Below the pieces are notes generated by a model that was not told the origin of the DNA, searched no databases, and worked only from the letters and a program-made list of their open reading frames with translations. A DNA stretch of 64,000 nucleotides from Haemaphysalis longicornis (Eukaryota > Arthropoda > Arachnida > Ixodida > Ixodidae): positions 48,691,847-48,755,846 of the forward strand of contig CM023457.1 in assembly GCA_013339765.2 (NCBI GenBank), written 5' to 3'. A program made the translations under genes and the position numbers. Shown in pieces: positions 21,010-31,690 of the stretch. How positions within the stretch are numbered: the first letter of the stretch is position 1; every line of letters starts with the position of its first letter.

Positions 21010-21236
21010 GTTTAACGTGCCGACGCTTCACAGGCGATGAGGCACGCCGTAGTAGAGGGCTTCGGATTAATTTCGACCCCCTGGGGATCATTAACGTGCG
21101 CTGAAATATCGAACACACGGGCGTTTTTTGCTTTTTGCCTCCATCAGAGAAGCTGCGCCGCAGCCGGGAATCGAACCCGCTTCCTCGTGCTCAGCAGCAC
21201 AACGCCTTAGTCACTGAGCCACCGCGGCGGGTTAAG
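21010..21236 (-). mobile_element. Ruka-type SINE, near full length
   Basis: Read on the minus strand, it has a head with ACCCGCCGCGGTGGCTCAGT and the B-box region GGGTTCGATTCCCGG. The body includes AAAAGCAAAAAACGCCC and CCGAAGCCCTCTACTACGG, and a GGCACGTTAAACG end follows. It is inserted in copy B intron 2 with no counterpart in copy A. Confidence 0.88.
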
Positions 21237-22568
21237 CTCGAATCCGGCGCTTGCGTGTTTTCGTTTCGTTTTGTTGTTTCTGCGATTATTTCCCTGTTAT
21301 TTCCCTGCAGTTTAACTTTAAATGATTTGTTGGGTCTGTTCGATGAGGATACGTTACGTTGATCAGGCCGGACCCCGTTAAATTAGCTAGGTTATGTTCA
21401 GAAACCCAACGTGTTTGAGTTAGCTGATCTTATTACCTTGGGGAGAGAGTAGTGCCCTACTCAGCATTGGGCAAGATAATCCAACCAGTCTTCTCTTAGA
21501 GCAATGCTTATAATAATGTCGGACGTCAATAGGGATAGCGAAGTTTTAAAACATCTATAGTAGCAATACAAATGGTGTTTGTGCAGATCTGCTAATGTCA
21601 GGTCGACATTATTCCTGGCTATGTGGCTTCCTTATAATATTTTGCAGAAGTATCTTCGATCAACATTTTAATAAATGTTTTCATCCCGCGTTTACGTTCC
21701 AGGGAAACGAAGGGAGTTTATCATTTGAAAAACGCCCAAACTTTTAAAAATCCTAATTCGGCTTAGGTGAGAGGTATGCTTTCCGGGGTCTGACGATCAA
21801 ATGAATTTTTGCTGAAGCAGCTGGTTGAATACCATCATGGGCGGCCGTTCTCTTTTCTATGAAGGCGAGAAACTAAAACACCCTCGTGTCGAGATTTCGC
21901 CGCACGTGAAGAACCGGGGAAGAAGGAAAAGCCAGTCTCTCGTCGGTGGTCATCCCATGTGGTGGCGGTTAGGACATCCGGTGCGAGCAGGCGCGGCCTT
22001 TGTCGGAATGCGCGGCGTTCGAAAGCGCCGCGCAGCACGTGCTTTCCATTTCCGCGCTGCTCGCCCCAGGGCCCGCGCCAGTTCGTGCGTCGAAGCGCCC
22101 GACAACCATCATAATTGCTGTGAAGATGAAAACCCAACGAAGCTTTACTGCCAAACAGCTGTACTGAGCTATCATGTATGGCGACTTCCTATATTCATCG
22201 AATAAATACACATAGGTATATATCTGCCGTAGATAATAACTGGCTTAGAAATATTTCTAGATGAATTCTCATGCAATTTGTTTCGGCAAGGTTTGTATAA
22301 AACAAGTTGCAGCTGTTGTCTGCAACCATATTTCTTCTATAGACAGCCATGTACTGACAGCAGACGCCGATTCTGCAACGTTTACGATTTCACCGTGAAC
22401 TAATTATGACAAGTAAATGATACTCGGCGTAAAAATAGTAGTCTTATGGGCCAATTCCACCATACATTTTTCTTATATACTTGTATATTAGATTAATTCA
22501 GAGATACAGAGCATTTTACATTAGCCCTGCAACGCGCGCGTGCGATTCTTTGTCGACGTGTAGTGGAA
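21237..22568. other. Copy B intron 2, aligned with copy A intron 2
   Basis: Positions 21320-21720 align with 2990-3370. Positions 21855-21930 keep the same Ruka-body remnant as 3495-3636. Positions 22130-22560 align with 3790-4200. No gene is present. Confidence 0.65.
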
Positions 22569-22877
22569 AGCCCGTTCTACATGGTGTGAATTAGTAGGCC
22601 TTGCGCCATTAATATCCAACCATCATCATCATTACATGGTGTGAATTTCGCCGGCGAATTCGCAGCTGCGGCGCCGCTCGTACGATAAAACGATCTGTTT
22701 TCCTACTTTCACTGCTGGGACAAATTGCCAAATGCAAGGCGGTGTTCACAGGAGAGGTCCGGCTGTTCCAAACGTCTGGCAATGTGATTTAGCAATGAGA
22801 ATAGATCGTTTTGCCGCATGAGCGGCGCCGCATCTGTGAGTTCGCAGGCGAAATTCGCATCATGTATATAACGAGCT
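22569..22877. mobile_element. Harbinger-like MITE, copy 3, itself interrupted
   Basis: The ends AGCCCGTTCTACATGGTG and ATGTATATAACGAGCT are inverted, and the interior matches the other two copies (GGCGCCGCTCGTACGATAAAA). Flanks are GAA and TTA, so the three-base target duplication has decayed. It is longer (309 bp) mainly because of a 40-base LINE-tail insertion plus 15-base target duplication at 22578-22647. It lies just before exon 3 of copy B. Confidence 0.85.
22593..22632 (+). mobile_element. 40-base LINE 3'-tail micro-insertion with 15-bp target duplication
   Basis: The insert has CCTTGCGCCATTAATATCC followed by AACCATCATCATCAT. This is the same 3' terminus as the LINE ending at 12165. 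It is flanked by the exact direct repeat TACATGGTGTGAATT at 22578-22592 and 22633-22647. The copies of the host MITE elsewhere have only one such segment. It is a severely 5' truncated LINE insertion. Confidence 0.92.
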
Positions 22878-22976
22878 TTAATCGCACGGAATTTCGTTCA
22901 GAAACTATCGCAAGGCAGCTTCGCTGTAAAAAATGCTGCTTGTTAGTGATGTATTTGTGGCACGTATACATTCCAG

Positions 22977-23189
22977 GTACGATTACCGTTGGGGTCGACC
23001 TGGAAAACATTGTCCAGGGACAGAACAACTTGTGGTCTTACTCCAAGGGCCAGGTGAAGCACAAGCTGGACAAGGTTACCTTGTCCAACGGAATCACTTG
23101 GGCGACTGATAACAAAACCATGTTCTACACCGACTCGATGCCGGGCAAGGTGTACGCCTTCGACTTCGACCTCGCCTCCGGAGACATCA
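22977..23189 (+). CDS. RGN: Regucalcin/SMP-30-like copy B, exon 3
   Basis: The 213-nt exon is between TTCCAG and GTGAGTG. It encodes TITVGVDLENIVQGQNNL, KLDKVTLSNGITW and AFDFDLASG. The metal-binding Asn in SNGITW is present. The first residues (TITV) differ from the TMPV of copy A and the SMPS of copy C. The TM(A/P) position follows the RLWAG motif in most family members. Confidence 0.93.
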
Positions 23190-23324
23190 GTGAGTGCCTC
23201 TTCATTAAGGCGAACGCCTTAGGTGTCTCGTCAAACGCGAAAGGTGATCGTAGTCGTACTAGTCGGCGGCGGCGTCCACACGAATGACAACAAAATGGCC
23301 GCTGTTGTAAACAAAAAAAGAAAT

Positions 23325-23400
23325 CGGACTCCTGTGGGATTCGAACCCCGGTCGTCAGATCAGCAGCCAGGTGCTCTAACAACTGCGCTAACGTAAACAA
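23325..23400 (-). repeat. tRNA-like relic in copy B intron 3
   Basis: The minus strand reads TTAGCGCAGTTGTTAGAGCA (A-box region), then a CTGATCT loop with GAT in the anticodon position, then GGGGTTCGAATCCCA (B box). The acceptor arms do not pair, so this is a tRNA-derived relic and not a functional gene. The same relic is at 5060-5150 in copy A. Confidence 0.6.
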
Positions 23401-26335
23401 AAACAGGTTTATTTACACTAATAAATATGCAGTAAACAAGGAAAAACACATTACTTTACAGGATGCTACATTTTGTTGCATTGTTGACGACACATTCCAG
23501 ACTGCGTGTTTCCCAGATTTAGGGAAATCGCACTCATACATTATGGAGATCACATTTATGGGAGAAAAACGGGTTGTGTTCTTGTGTTCCGTTGCAACCT
23601 GGACGATCGTAGGCTTCATAGCCACTTAAAGCGTTCCAGCTGCTTTGTTTTAAGGGCTACCGTTGCACGGCAGCAGCGCGCATGGTCCTGGCCCAGTTCC
23701 GTGTCCGAGTCGGGTGCCCCTACCCCACTGACCGTCCACTCCATCTTTTGGACGAAATGCCTCCACGCTGGCTTCGGGCGTGGGGAGCACACTCCACCGC
23801 ATTCACTCGCGCACCGCGTGCAGGCCCAGTGTAATGACGCATTCGCAGAGCTCCGAGTGCTCTGTATGAACGTCCAGGTAGTGGAGACCCGGCCCCGTCA
23901 ATGTCGCACTGGACGCCTGTACCTCATCCCAGAAATAACGCGCGGTGTTGCATTCCTAGGAACATCGTGCTCCGCGTCTCCAGCTTCCCCGCACAAGAAG
24001 CAGCCCGGCACCACGCGGCAGAAAGAAGCCGCGTTCTTCCTGCCGTGATACCACCAGCAGGACCGGAGAAAAAGTTATAGGACCCAGTCGGAATCGGCAG
24101 CACATGACCCGTTTTAGTACGCCCGCTAGCCGCCTCGGGTGGGTGGGGAAGGAGCTTGCCGAGAAGGTTCGCGGTATAGCCGACGGGGCTTAACCGTTAG
24201 AAGATGCCCACGAGAACTGCTGTTCCATTAGGGCAATGGCGCCCACTATTTCTGTATAGGAAGGGGCGGTCCGACACTATGGTGCAGTTGGGCCGTTGGG
24301 ACCAGCCACTTGCTATGTGGGCAGAGCCGATGGACTGGAATGCTTACGGAGAAAAGGGTCGACTAGTCTCAGAAAAAATAAAACGCTGGACTGTAAGCTT
24401 AGTCTCCACGAGGATCAGACCCAGGCCACCAGCATCTAGACCCCAAACAAGATTTGTGCGCCTCATAGGCTCGTACAAGGAGCTCCACGCCAAGACCGCC
24501 CACTGTCGTTGCAACTTGTTCACCGATTTCGTGTGGTAGAGGTGACCAGTGCCGAGTGTAGGGTAACCGGGTACACTACGACGCTGCAGACGTGAGGCCT
24601 GGCGACCAAGGCGATGTGGGCGCGTTCTCCAGGTTTACAACTTGGCTCCGTTAGCCTAGGTCGCAATCTGGCTGCGTTGGCTTCCCCTAGGGCCATGTTC
24701 ACGCCCAGGTAGCGGTGTATTGTATCCTTCCAGCGAGCGCCACAAAAGCTGGGGGGCTTGAATTCCCACTCGCCCAGCCAACAGCCCTCCGACTTGGAGA
24801 AGTTTAGCTCAGCTTCAGAGTAGCGGCATAAGCGACGGGCGAGGTCCTCGACCTTGCTCACCTGGGTCCGTGATGTGCAGACGACGGCGATGTCGTCTGC
24901 GTACGCCCGAGAGCCAGTTTCCTGATTGAGTTGCAAGTGGCGATCATCCGACAGAGCGGTTCCAGATAGAGCGCGAACAAGACAGGAGACATTGGACATC
25001 CCTGGCGGACCGACCTGCTGACCTCTATGGATGGTCCGAGTGCTCCCCCCAACATCACACTTGTTGTGATGTCGGCGTAACAAGTTTCTAGCCATTCCAT
25101 CATTGTTTCCCCTATCCCACAGTGCCGAAGTAGGGTGAAGAGGAATGTGCGATCGCCTTGATCGAAAGTTTTCGAAGGTCTAGTTGGAGTACCGCAATAG
25201 GCATCACGCCCATCTCTGCAGCCTCACAGGCGGTCCTCACTCGATGTAAATTGGTGTTGATTGAGCGACCTTCGAACCCGCAGGTTTGATGATTACCAAC
25301 CACCCCTCGAAGGGCCATCTCTTGGCGTCGAGCTATGATCCTGGCGAGTTTTATAGTCGGTCGATAGGAGTGTGACTGGGTGAGTTTGTTATTTCCAGTA
25401 AAGTTGTGGAAATGGTCTCTTTGGAGATCAGAACGAGGTGACTTTCCCGCATGGAGGGAAGGAGCCGCCCTTCCTGCCTGAATTTTTCAAAAACGGCCAC
25501 CAGATTGGGGCCCAACTCTTTTCGAAACGCCTGATAGAATTCCGCGGTGATGCCGTCCGGTCCGGAGACTTGTTCTTGGGAAGTTTTTTTGATTTCGCGG
25601 TCTACCTCCCACGCGGTTAAGGTCTTTTGTGTCGTCGGGCACTGAGGACAAGGAAGAGAGCACCTCGGGGGGCACGCAGTCTGGCGTCGGTTTAGACCGA
25701 AAAGTTCTTTGAAGTAGTGGCAAAAGGCCGCTGCCACTTCCTTCTGTCCCTGCACAATGCCTCCACTGTGTTGACCTCGTTGCTGTTTTTTGCGGGTGAT
25801 GCGCTCGCGCTCAAAGGCCTGGAAGTTCTTGGATGGCTGCGCCTCGTACTCGACCCTCTGCTCGCGGCTGCGAACTGGGGCGCTCCAGTAACGCCGCTCC
25901 AGCTCACTCCGGAGCTCTTCTTTGGTTAGGCGGATGTCTTCTCGGAACTCCCCGAGCCATTCCTCGTCCGCCTCGATGAGGCTACGGAGGGTCTCCTTAA
26001 GGCGCCGCTCGTTAGCTGTCTGTTCGGCCGCCTCTCGCCTACCTATCTCCGAGGCCACTTCCGTAACCGTGGTTTTGAAACTTTCCCACGCGACTTTTTG
26101 ACTCTGTCGTCTTCCAGGATCTTCAAGGCCTTCCTTACCCTTGCGGTGAAATCAGGGTGTTGGATGCCCTTCGCGTTCATTATCCAGCGACTCCTGATCT
26201 TCGTTTGTGAGCGAGCTTCGCCCATTAATATTATGGAGCCAGGACACTGGGCCAGTGGTCGAAGAAGGGTACCGGCATGACATTGTAGCAAACTACCCTC
26301 TGTAGCAAGTCGCCGCTAACGCAAAAGCGATCCAG
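23401..26335 (-). mobile_element. Apurinic-endonuclease/RT LINE (L1/Tx1-like), antisense in copy B intron 3
   Basis: On the minus strand from about 26335 the order is as follows. First comes the end of an endonuclease domain (DRFCVSGDLLQRVV, then FDHWPS). The linker and RT start follow (VSGPDGITAEFYQAFRKELG, MRESHLVLISK). The RT core has GRSINTNLHRVRTACEA, then VRQGCPMSPVLFALYLEPLC, then the catalytic YADD in SRAYADDIAVV. The C-terminal region ends in a PGCFLCGEAGDAEHD knuckle near 23985. Several frameshifts and stops are present. There is no RNase H. It is absent from copy A intron 3, so it arrived after the duplication. Confidence 0.87.
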
Positions 26336-26640
26336 CCGTGACGTGCACCCGTTCTATGCACGTGCCGCCACGTGCACCTGTCCAGGCGCACAGCACTCAG
26401 GCTAACTCTTGTTTCATTCTCGGTGTGTGCAGGGTTAGTGCAGGCACGTGCTGGGTGGTGCAGGCCGCGTCCATCGCGCCTGCACTTGCGCTTGCACTAA
26501 CGCAGCACGCGCTGCACTAACCCAGCACGTGCCTGCACTAACCCTGCACCCTCCGAGAATGAAACAAGAGTTAGCCTGGATGCGTGCGCCGGGACAGGTG
26601 CACGTGACGGCACGTGCATAGAACGGGTGCACGTGTAGCA
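26336..26640. repeat. Large palindromic inverted repeat at the LINE 5' junction
   Basis: The left arm (about 26336-26445) and right arm (about 26530-26640) are inverted copies: ACGTGCACCCGTTCTATGCA against TGCATAGAACGGGTGCACGT. The centre is built of repeated GCAGGCACGTGCTGGG-type units. The outer right arm is native intron sequence, since it aligns with 5165-5230 in copy A. The left arm is therefore an inverted duplicate lying exactly between native intron and the LINE 5' end. Confidence 0.88.
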
Positions 26641-26905
26641 GAGCGCTGACTGTAGGGAAGTTGTAGAGTGAAGTGCGTTCACTCTTTTTGTCAGTGTAAT
26701 TAGCGCCAAAAGGAAAAGAAAAAGAAAGAGACGTAAATACTGTGTCAATAAAGATGTCTTTGACATTGCCTAGGCTTTCACTTTCAAACCATATAAGTAG
26801 ACTTGACTGCCCGAGGAAATTTGCCGTACTCAAGTTCTTATGAAGATGGGTTTTCAATTGGCCAAGGGAAGCGAGGTAAAAAATCTACTGGCGGAACTCA
26901 TCACC
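26641..26905 (+). other. Copy B intron 3, aligned with copy A 5240-5580
   Basis: GTCTTTGACATTGCCTAGGC here aligns with GTCTTTGATCATTGCTAGAC in A, and GATGTTCGCCTTTAAG aligns with GATGTCTGCCTTTAAG. No gene is present. Confidence 0.6.
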
Positions 26906-27245
26906 GATGTTCGCCTTTAAGGGACTCTGCACCACTTCCGATCAACGCTTTCACTCTCTCCTTCGCGTCTGTAAGCATTGTGGAAGCATTAGCACAGAGC
27001 GGCACTGTGTGATTTACTCGTCGAAGCAGATGCAAATTTCGTTTCTGCTTCGCTTTAGTAACTTTATTTTTAAAGTGGCTATCGAATGCGTTCATTGCTG
27101 CAACAAAGGAAAGGCGGCCAATAGCCACTACATTCTGTAATGACGTAAATCCAGCGGCACCAAGATCGGAAAGAAAAAAAATCTTTTGAGCAAGATTCTA
27201 AGTTACCTGATGGGCATAGAACAGTAGTTTTTGGCTGACGTTCTT
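26906..27245. mobile_element. Remnant of the TTAA-type MITE family found at 34583-35205
   Basis: It begins TTTAAGGGACTCTGCACCAC. It shares the inner blocks GACGAGCAAATCACGCAG-like (inverted), GCTATTGGCCG-like and CAAAAGATTTTT-like with 34583-35205, on the other strand. The right end is unclear. It has no coding capacity. It is absent from copy A, where the alignment stops at the same TTTAAG. Confidence 0.6.
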
Positions 27246-28200
27246 TCGGCCCTTTATTTTAAGTACTGGGTGTGTTGCTGAACTACGTTTTCCAAGCATT
27301 TAAGATTTTGAAATAAGTTGAAAAAGGTGTTGCGGGGTTCCTTTTGATGCGAAGCATTCTACGGCTGTTTGAACCCACAACTTCACAGCAACTTATAGTT
27401 TAGCATGGTCCTTTAGCGAAACGAAATCCTTTAGTGTGCGTGTAGTGTGTCGCTTGTCAGGCTCCCGGCAGGCGTTGTGTTCGTTGAGCGATTCTTATTG
27501 GTCGGAAAGCCGGATAAGCCTTTAAAATCGGGATTAGGAGAAGATGAATGCAACACAACTTGGGCTAGTTGGCAGGTGTTCACTTTGAAGTGGGTGCAGC
27601 GTAAATAGACGGACCGAGGAAAAAACGCGCAGGGAGGGCGCTGACTCCCAACTGGTATTTTGTTGGAAGGAGCACAGGTACACATTCTCATGTTACGCTC
27701 GGTTGCAGAAAAAACTAATTTAAGCATAACAAAAACCCGAATAAAAAGGTATCAGAACTGGGCACATGGCTAGGGCGTAAATCTAGAAACGCTTTCTCCG
27801 CTTCGTACATCGTCAGAAAAGGTTGCCTTACACACGCGCCCACATCTTTGCTTAACTACGATTCTACAACTTCGCGCGTCAGTTGGTTGTTGTGGATAAA
27901 ACAAAACGTCGCTGTCGGCAAAACATGCAAGTAACCACATGCTCGCCCGTGCGCTGATAGGTAGGGAGAATGCCTTCACAATGAAAAACTGGGGGAGGTG
28001 TGCTCGTTCTTTTGGGAGCGGAATTGTACATCACTTCACAAAAGCTCCTGCCCTACTTCCTAGCTGCGCAGATGTTTTAAATACATCTCTTGAGAACATT
28101 AGAAATCCTGGCGGTTCCCAGTTTATTCATTATCAGATAGGCTCATAATCTCCGAGTTTTTCGGAAAACGCGACAATTCAGATCAATGGTTAGTTCCTAG
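27246..28200 (+). other. Copy B intron 3, 3' part
   Basis: No gene is visible. From about 27950 it aligns with copy A 5930-6130 (GTGCTCGTTCTTTTGGGAGC against GTGCTCGTTTTTTTAGGCGC). Confidence 0.5.
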
Positions 28201-28244
28201 ATATTAGCAGAGTCCGTCAATGCTTTGACGGACTCTGATATTAG
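28201..28244. repeat. 30-bp hairpin insertion with 7-bp target duplication
   Basis: The arms CAGAGTCCGTCAA (28208-28220) and TTGACGGACTCTG (28225-28237) are perfect inverted repeats around a TGCT loop. ATATTAG flanks both sides (28201-28207 and 28238-28244). Copy A at 6131-6154 reads TTCCTAG, CTACTCG, TTTTCG, with a single 7-mer and no hairpin. This defines the insertion exactly. Confidence 0.92.
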
Positions 28245-28467
28245 TTTTCGCAACAACCGGCCGTGCGGAGATGGTGTAGCTAGCAGCTTTCAACACCAAC
28301 CAACCAGCTATTACAATTTACGACATCAGTAATTTCACCGGCCAGTGTGCCTGATGTAGTGTTTTTCTGGTAAGCATGGTTCAGCTTGGCTAATGAAATG
28401 CAGCCAGGAAAAACTTTCTCGGGGGGGGGCGGAGGGGACTTCCATTTAAAGTGCACGCTCTCCGCAG

Positions 28468-28614
28468 GCAACCGCCGGGTGGTGGCCGACTTCAAGGTTA
28501 CTCCTGGCTACCAGCAGCTGGGCTTTCCAGACGGCATGACCATTGACGTTAACGACAAGATCTGGCTAACCTGCTACGCGGCAGGGGCGGTGGTCCGGGT
28601 CGATCCTGAGACAG
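28468..28614 (+). CDS. RGN: Regucalcin/SMP-30-like copy B, exon 4
   Basis: The 147-nt exon is between CCGCAG and GTGGGTC. It encodes SNRRVVADFKVTPGYQQL, GFPDGMTIDVNDKIWL and VRVDPET. The PDGMT Asp is the family's catalytic metal ligand. The preceding polypyrimidine tract contains an odd CGGGGGGGGGCGGAGGGG run 40 bases upstream. Confidence 0.94.
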
Positions 28615-28927
28615 GTGGGTCCTTGCAGATTCACAGCAGACTTTCGCAGTTGGCAGTGTCAGTGCTGAAAGCGTTATTTGCCTGTAATCACCCAAGGCTC
28701 ATGTGCGTACCTGATCGCACTTCTGTCTGCGCTTTGCGTATAACTTTACTACGAAAGCTCTATTCACCACCCGGATCGTGCACTTCAATTCAACAAAGTC
28801 TAAGTGAAGCCATGAAGACAAAATAGAAGTTTGTGTTATTCGAAAGATTTCGTGTTTTATTGGGCCCGCGAGTGCTGGTCGAATGCAAACGATTCTTTAT
28901 TCACTGAAAAATTAATGAATTTAAGTT
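28615..28927 (+). other. Copy B intron 4 start
   Basis: It aligns loosely with 6436-6760 of copy A. No feature of its own is seen. Confidence 0.45.
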
Positions 28928-30581
28928 AAAGGGACACTGAAGTGATATGTAAACATTGCGGGGTATTACTTTCGCAAACTGTAGTCCGGAGTCCCCAGGC
29001 CATGTTTCGACCACCCTGGGCGCGTTTACGCGATTTTATTTAGTAGAAAAAATTAATTCGAAAAATGCTGTCCTCCTCTCTTTACGCTCGCCCATTTTCC
29101 GCGGCGTTTTCGTGTGACGTCAGGAGGGGATAGCTGGCAATTGGCTGCGCTACTGCACGGCTCCCCGGCCTTCAGACAGAGTCAGTCGGCCCAGCGTTTC
29201 GTCCGCCGGCCGACGACGGGTCGTCGCAATTCGTTCGCTCAGTTGAAACGAAGCCAGGACACGTTTGTGAGTGGTAGAATTTGCCTTTCTTTACTTGGTT
29301 AGTTTGTACACTGTATCTAGCTCCAAATCAAGGTCGCTTCACACAAGCGCTGCACAAGCGCACATGCGACGCTTCGCTGACTGGTATGACAGTAGGAAAA
29401 TATAAGGCCTCTTGAAGGCGGGAAGAAGAGTCAGCGAAGTCAATATAGGTACTAAGGAAATAAAATCAACTGATATTTTTACCGTACAGCGTAAAACTAG
29501 GGTGCGGGAAGCACTTTTTTTGCGCTGGGCGAACAAGCACAGAGGTCAGCAGCACGACTACGCATCTGCGAACGCTTTTTCCGTCTACGAAATGCAATTG
29601 CTAGACGTGAGCTATTGTGGAAACTCGGGCGACGCTTACTGCACGAGCGCAATACAACAATAGTCACCTAGCTGCTTGAAATGCCAAACTAAATAAAAGT
29701 GTAAACTGGCTGTACAATATATACTCTATATTACCAATGCCAGCGGAGCCCGCTCCGTGGCCGAGTGGTCTGGGTTGCTAGGTGTGCCACCGCAAGTATT
29801 TTGCAAGTCACGAGTTCGAATCCCCGCGGGTACGTGCTTTTTTTTGTAAGTTAACTTTTTCGTTTTCCGCCGATGTTTTCTATATTGAGTTCACCTTTTT
29901 TTGGGCCGCAACGTTCATGGCTCCACGAACTCGTTCACAAACGCGCGCAGGCTGGCACTGGCGCGCTAGCGAGTTCTCGTTGGCGTGCTGTTGCTATAAG
30001 CACCGACTGTTTGCAGGCAGTGGTCACAGGCCAGAATGACAGACCCTTGGCCTGGTGCGAACACGCTTTTTACGACACAGGCATGAGGGAGGCAAGCTCC
30101 AAATATGGGGGAAAAGCGCATGACATTTGGGCGTCTGCGGGTACGCGGAGGGCGTTCATGCACTGCGTAGGTTTCGGCTAGTGAATGCTACGATTCCAAT
30201 CCGTCCTAGGAGGCTTATCTTTATGCATTTTTACAGCTGACAACATGGCAGAAAGCGCGGTACGATGATTACTGAGTTAATGAGAATGCTCATCCAACAG
30301 CGCCAACGGTTGTGTTTTACAGAACCGAAACCGAAACCGAAACTGTTTGGTTGCTCACCTTGGACATCGTCCAATCACGGTGCCCGCTCCTCCTAACGTC
30401 ACAGCTTTAGTTGGTGCGGCCGCCGCAAACCGCGCATGGTAGATTTTCTTCTTTCGCGCTTTGTAAAATAAATTACCGATTTGTCAACCGAATAAACGAT
30501 GAAAAAGTGTGCTAATTTGAGCCAGTCTACGCAGTGCAAGCAAAAACGGGAGCTTGACAAATTCACTTCAGATGTCCCTTT
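28928..30581. mobile_element. 1.65-kb TIR element, non-autonomous
   Basis: The left end AAAGGGACACTGAAGTG and the right end CACTTCAGATGTCCCTTT form an inverted pair with about one mismatch or gap. It has no transposase frame. The interior holds a tRNA-like unit at 29755-29845 and a GAACCGAAACCGAAACCGAA run near 30321. It lies in copy B intron 4 and is absent from copy A. The left edge overlaps TTAA but the right edge does not, so the superfamily is open. Confidence 0.6.
29755..29845 (+). repeat. tRNA-like unit with A and B boxes and T-run
   Basis: An A-box-like TGGCCGAGTGG near 29757 and a B-box-like CGAGTTCGAATCCCCG near 29811 are spaced as in a Ser/Leu-type tRNA with a long variable arm. 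A run of T (29839-29846) follows as a possible pol III stop. The acceptor stem pairs only partly (CCCGC with GCGGG) and the anticodon stem is poor. It is more likely a tRNA-derived SINE or pseudogene than a working tRNA. Confidence 0.45.
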
Positions 30582-31219
30582 ACGTTGTGATTTTCCCGCT
30601 CATATCTTGCGTTTTCGTGGCCCGCCAATGACAACACAGGAACCGACCGCTCTGCAGCCGATTGGGAAGCCTTGTTTACCTTTAGTGAACCTAGATGGCG
30701 CCACCATACCGTGGCAAGCCGTTTTCTGCGTTTAGTTTGTTTTTACCGGATTTAAACCTGGCTTGTTTTGTTCAGGGAGAAATCAATCGTTTCGTGAAAT
30801 ATGGTGCCTCTCTGCACAAATATGGTCACGTAAGAACCTTGCTTGCGTCAATCGGCCAGTGTCGTCTGAGATAACCCCAAAGCCCCGCAGTCCTGTGTAG
30901 CTAAACCGCGCGCAGTACCAACAGCAGAACGCATCGGTACTTCTATGTTTACGTGTGCTTTCGTAACTTCCACTGTTTGTCCCACCATTCGTACGGCTTT
31001 AAAAAGAATGTGCCATAAATTTAAGCGCAAATAGCTCGTTCGGCAAGCTTATAAGCCCTGCCGAATTTGAGTTTGCTTTTGCCGGCCACCGCCAATCGCA
31101 GAGCTCGCTGGTATGGCATCATAGGTTCTGTTGCGGGAAGTGAGCGAGTGGGTCGCATGGGCATTCCTTTTTTCCTAATTATGTAGCTTATTTGAGCGAA
31201 GTTTACTTTAAAAGTGGTG
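30582..31219. other. Copy B intron 4, no gene
   Basis: No coding, RNA or repeat signal that I can support. Confidence 0.4.
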
Positions 31220-31690
31220 TCAGTATGATTCTAACGAGGCAATCTTTTGAATGAACCAAACTTGGTTTTCTCTTCATGGCTCCTTTAAAGAAAACAGACA
31301 AAGAAGTCGCGACTCCTCAGTCGCTTTCCGGCGATTTCTTTAGGACGTCACAAAATCTCGTCTGTGCGATTGGCAGCCTCCGACGTAATACACCGTAAAC
31401 AAACATGACTGGGCGATTTTAGTGGGACCTCTATTTCCGTGTTATCGCACCACCTGAATGGGAACGTGCGGCTAACGCACTTATAGAAACGTTTTTTGTG
31501 CAGGCCCATATGACGTCACGCCTGCCCGTGATACGTCACTGCAGCGCGAAATTTAAAGTTTCTTGTTTTTTTTTCAATGTTTATTGCGTTTGTTTTTGCT
31601 AAAAGTATTTCGTGGCTGGAATGGAGTTGAGTGAATTACCAAAGAAATTGAACCAAGTTGCATTTTGTCTTCAGGGCGCCCCTTAAATTC
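31220..31690 (+). repeat. Dispersed repeat, family of 1021-1160 and 47045-47440
   Basis: It shares AAACATGACTGGGCGATT, TTTCCGGCGA and GTGGCTGGAATGGAGTTGAG with 47045-47440. GAACCAA...TTGGTTTTCTCTTCA near 31244 and GAACCAAGTTGCATTTTGTC near 31651 are direct copies of the same end segment. The locus may therefore hold one element plus the tail of another. It has no coding capacity. Confidence 0.6.

Noticed and set aside
23325..23400. tRNA-Ile gene
   Set aside because: The B box and a GAT loop are present but the acceptor arms do not pair, and the same relic occurs in copy A.
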